A DNA stretch of 64,000 nucleotides from CALZBJ01 sp945619025 (GTDB lineage Bacteria; Pseudomonadota; Gammaproteobacteria; Cardiobacteriales; Wohlfahrtiimonadaceae): positions 62,001 to 126,000 of the forward strand of contig CALZBJ010000003.1 in assembly GCA_945619025.1 (NCBI GenBank). Direction: 5' to 3'. A program made the translations under genes and the position numbers. Below are positions 62,843-64,000 of the stretch, piece after piece; positions within the stretch are counted from its first letter, which is position 1; each line of letters starts with the position of its first letter. The notes beneath the pieces are model-generated. The model was not told the origin of the DNA. It saw only the letters and a list, made by a program, of their open reading frames with translations, and did no database searches.

Positions 62843-62870
62843 GCGGGCAGAGATCCCTCTTTAAAACGAG

Positions 62871-62908
62871 AAAGCGAGTGAATTGGAAACGATTCATTCG
62901 CTTTTTTA
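62871..62908 (+). terminator. Rho-independent terminator of btuB
   Basis: AAGCGAGTGAAT and ATTCATTCGCTT (one G-U) around GGAAAC-type loop, then TTTTTT. Confidence 0.88.
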
Positions 62909-62950
62909 TGCCGTTCAATTGAATATTTGAATAGTTACAAAAAGCTGTAA

Positions 62951-62979
62951 TTAACAGGGCTTTAAAAGGGTGGTATGAT
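62951..62979 (+). promoter_or_regulatory. Sigma-70 promoter for btuF
   Basis: TTAACA, 17-bp spacer, TATGAT. No B12 box follows it, so btuF appears to be outside the riboswitch's direct control. Confidence 0.55.
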
Positions 62980-63025
62980 AATTCAATACTAAAAAGAAAC
63001 CTAGATAGACCGTGAGGAGGGGCGT

Positions 63026-63934
63026 GTGGAGCGAATCAGGCAGAGTCTTGTTGTGCTGTTGCTGACGTTAATTATGCAGATCAGTTTTGCGCACCGCTGT
63101 GAACGGATTGTGACGCTTTCCCCCGCGCTTACCACCATTATCGATGAGATGGGACTAGCTGAAAATTTAGTGGGTCATAGTGAATACTCGCTCCTGCCAA
63201 AAGGGCTTAACAGCGTGGAGGTGGGCAGTTATTTTAACCTCAATTTAGAGCAGCTCTATCGCCTCAAACCGACGATGATTTTTCTTGAGCAAAGTGATGC
63301 AGGGAAGACGGTAGCGAAGATGAAAAAACTTGGGCTGCTGGCTCAAACTATTTTGCTCAATACGCTCGATGAGATTGAAGCAAGTTACGTGAATATTAGG
63401 GCGGCGTGCGGGTTTACTGATGATGATTTGACGGGTGATAAAACGCTGGTAAAGACCGATTTATCTGCGCAACAAAACCGATTAACCGATCAAGGAAACG
63501 GGCTCGTGTTTTATGGCGATGGGAGAGATTATCAATTAGACGTACCGACGCTTGCGGTAGGAAAGAGCTTTCATCGAGATCTTTTCAATTATTTAGGATT
63601 AACGCTTTTATACGATGGGCCGCTCAATGCGCCGACCTTAAATAGCGAAGCGCTCTTTGCGCTCAACCCTGATTGGATCATTATTTTAAATAGTGATTCG
63701 GCGGTTAATTATGACACACTCGAGCAATTAACGGTGCGTAACATTGAGGTGAAATGGCCGCGCCTTGAGGGAATGAATGCCGTGAAAAACGGGCAAGTTT
63801 ACGAATTAAAAGGGTATTGGAGCATGATGCCAACGCCCCGAGCGATGGAGTCCATTGCGGAACAGGTGATAACCGTTTTAGATCAATCAGAGTCGCCAAA
63901 TTCTATTGATAAACAGAAGGAAAATATACAATGA
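63026..63934 (+). CDS. btuF: Periplasmic cobalamin-binding protein (BtuF-like)
   Basis: 302 residues: signal peptide (about 22 residues), then a TroA/BtuF fold (CERIVTLSPALTTIIDEMGLAENLVGHSEYS, PKGLNSVEVGSYFNLNLEQLYRLKPTMIFLE). It delivers cobalamin to BtuCD. GTG start with GAGGAGG 5 nt upstream. Its stop overlaps the cysK start (ATGA). It is separated from btuCD by the globin and btuB. Confidence 0.85.
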   Translation: MERIRQSLVVLLLTLIMQISFAHRCERIVTLSPALTTIIDEMGLAENLVGHSEYSLLPKGLNSVEVGSYFNLNLEQLYRLKPTMIFLEQSDAGKTVAKMKKLGLLAQTILLNTLDEIEASYVNIRAACGFTDDDLTGDKTLVKTDLSAQQNRLTDQGNGLVFYGDGRDYQLDVPTLAVGKSFHRDLFNYLGLTLLYDGPLNAPTLNSEALFALNPDWIIILNSDSAVNYDTLEQLTVRNIEVKWPRLEGMNAVKNGQVYELKGYWSMMPTPRAMESIAEQVITVLDQSESPNSIDKQKENIQ

Positions 63935-64000
63935 AAATTGCAAATAATGTGACTGAACTCGTAGGGCATACGCCGCTTGTTCGCCTTAATCGCCTAACTG
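63931..64000 (+). CDS. cysK: Cysteine synthase (partial, runs off the window)
   Basis: The first 23 residues (MKIANNVTELVGHTPLVRLNRL) match the start of O-acetylserine sulfhydrylase A. CysM is possible. The PLP lysine lies beyond the window. Overlaps btuF by 4 nt. Confidence 0.8.
   Translation, partial: MKIANNVTELVGHTPLVRLNRLT

Noticed and set aside
1..64000. CRISPR arrays, IS elements, tRNA or rRNA genes
   Set aside because: No regularly spaced repeats, transposase motifs or tRNA-like cloverleaf ends were recognised on reading both strands. A tool scan could still find a short tRNA that I missed.

Overview
The window is a 64 kb chromosomal stretch from a gammaproteobacterium. Evidence for this is the hfq-hflX-hflK-hflC-purA run, ileS-lspA-ispH, tgt-lptF-lptG, recN, rep, kdsD and a cobalamin riboswitch in front of btuB. 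Moderate GC and strong GGAGG ribosome sites fit. My guess is the Cardiobacteriales side (Ignatzschineria/Wohlfahrtiimonas-like), but this is an impression and not a proof. I see no rRNA, tRNA, IS element, prophage or CRISPR array; only the first ~225 bases look like a decayed gene.

Layout. 0-7 kb: ileS, lspA, a beta-carbonic anhydrase and ispH on +, then ilvA on -. 7.1-22.8 kb: an accessory aromatic catabolic region. It has a TetR-type regulator (-) and an 11.4 kb + strand operon: C-C hydrolase, LigA- and LigB-type extradiol dioxygenase subunits, Rieske ferredoxin, Rieske oxygenase alpha and beta, dihydrodiol dehydrogenase, nitronate monooxygenase-like flavoprotein, 2-hydroxypentadienoate hydratase, feruloyl-CoA-synthetase-like ligase, acylating acetaldehyde dehydrogenase and 4-hydroxy-2-oxovalerate aldolase. 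The matching ferredoxin reductase lies apart on the other strand beyond an unrelated secreted protein. Both transcription units carry the same inverted repeat (ATACA-N4-TGTAT), and every copy is directly followed by an FNR/ANR-like TTGA-N6-TCAA box. This is the main discovery candidate: an O2-dependent ring-cleavage pathway of unknown substrate, apparently under joint substrate and oxygen control.

22.8-36.9 kb: a NadR-like NMN adenylyltransferase with a degenerate kinase half, cardiolipin synthase, a LysM-FecR envelope protein, a Nudix hydrolase, and a - strand operon orn-pgpA-nuclease-bPH2-MlaE/STAS-ATPase-MCE-lipoprotein for envelope phospholipid transport, then yaaA, a PAP2 phosphatase and a Cof-type phosphatase. 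36.9-48.6 kb: hfq-hflXKC-purA, a phosphomannomutase, lptG/lptF/tgt on -, holC and an unknown gene. 48.6-53.2 kb: a TsdA-like dihaem cytochrome with a trihaem cytochrome, recN and a glutaredoxin-like gene.

53.3-64 kb: kdsD, rep, a DUF805-like membrane protein and a vitamin B12 uptake locus: a TonB-like protein, BtuD and BtuC, a single-domain sensor globin with its own promoter, a cobalamin riboswitch, BtuB and BtuF. The start of cysK runs off the end. The globin inside the B12 locus, behind three 11-bp direct repeats, is the second most unusual arrangement.
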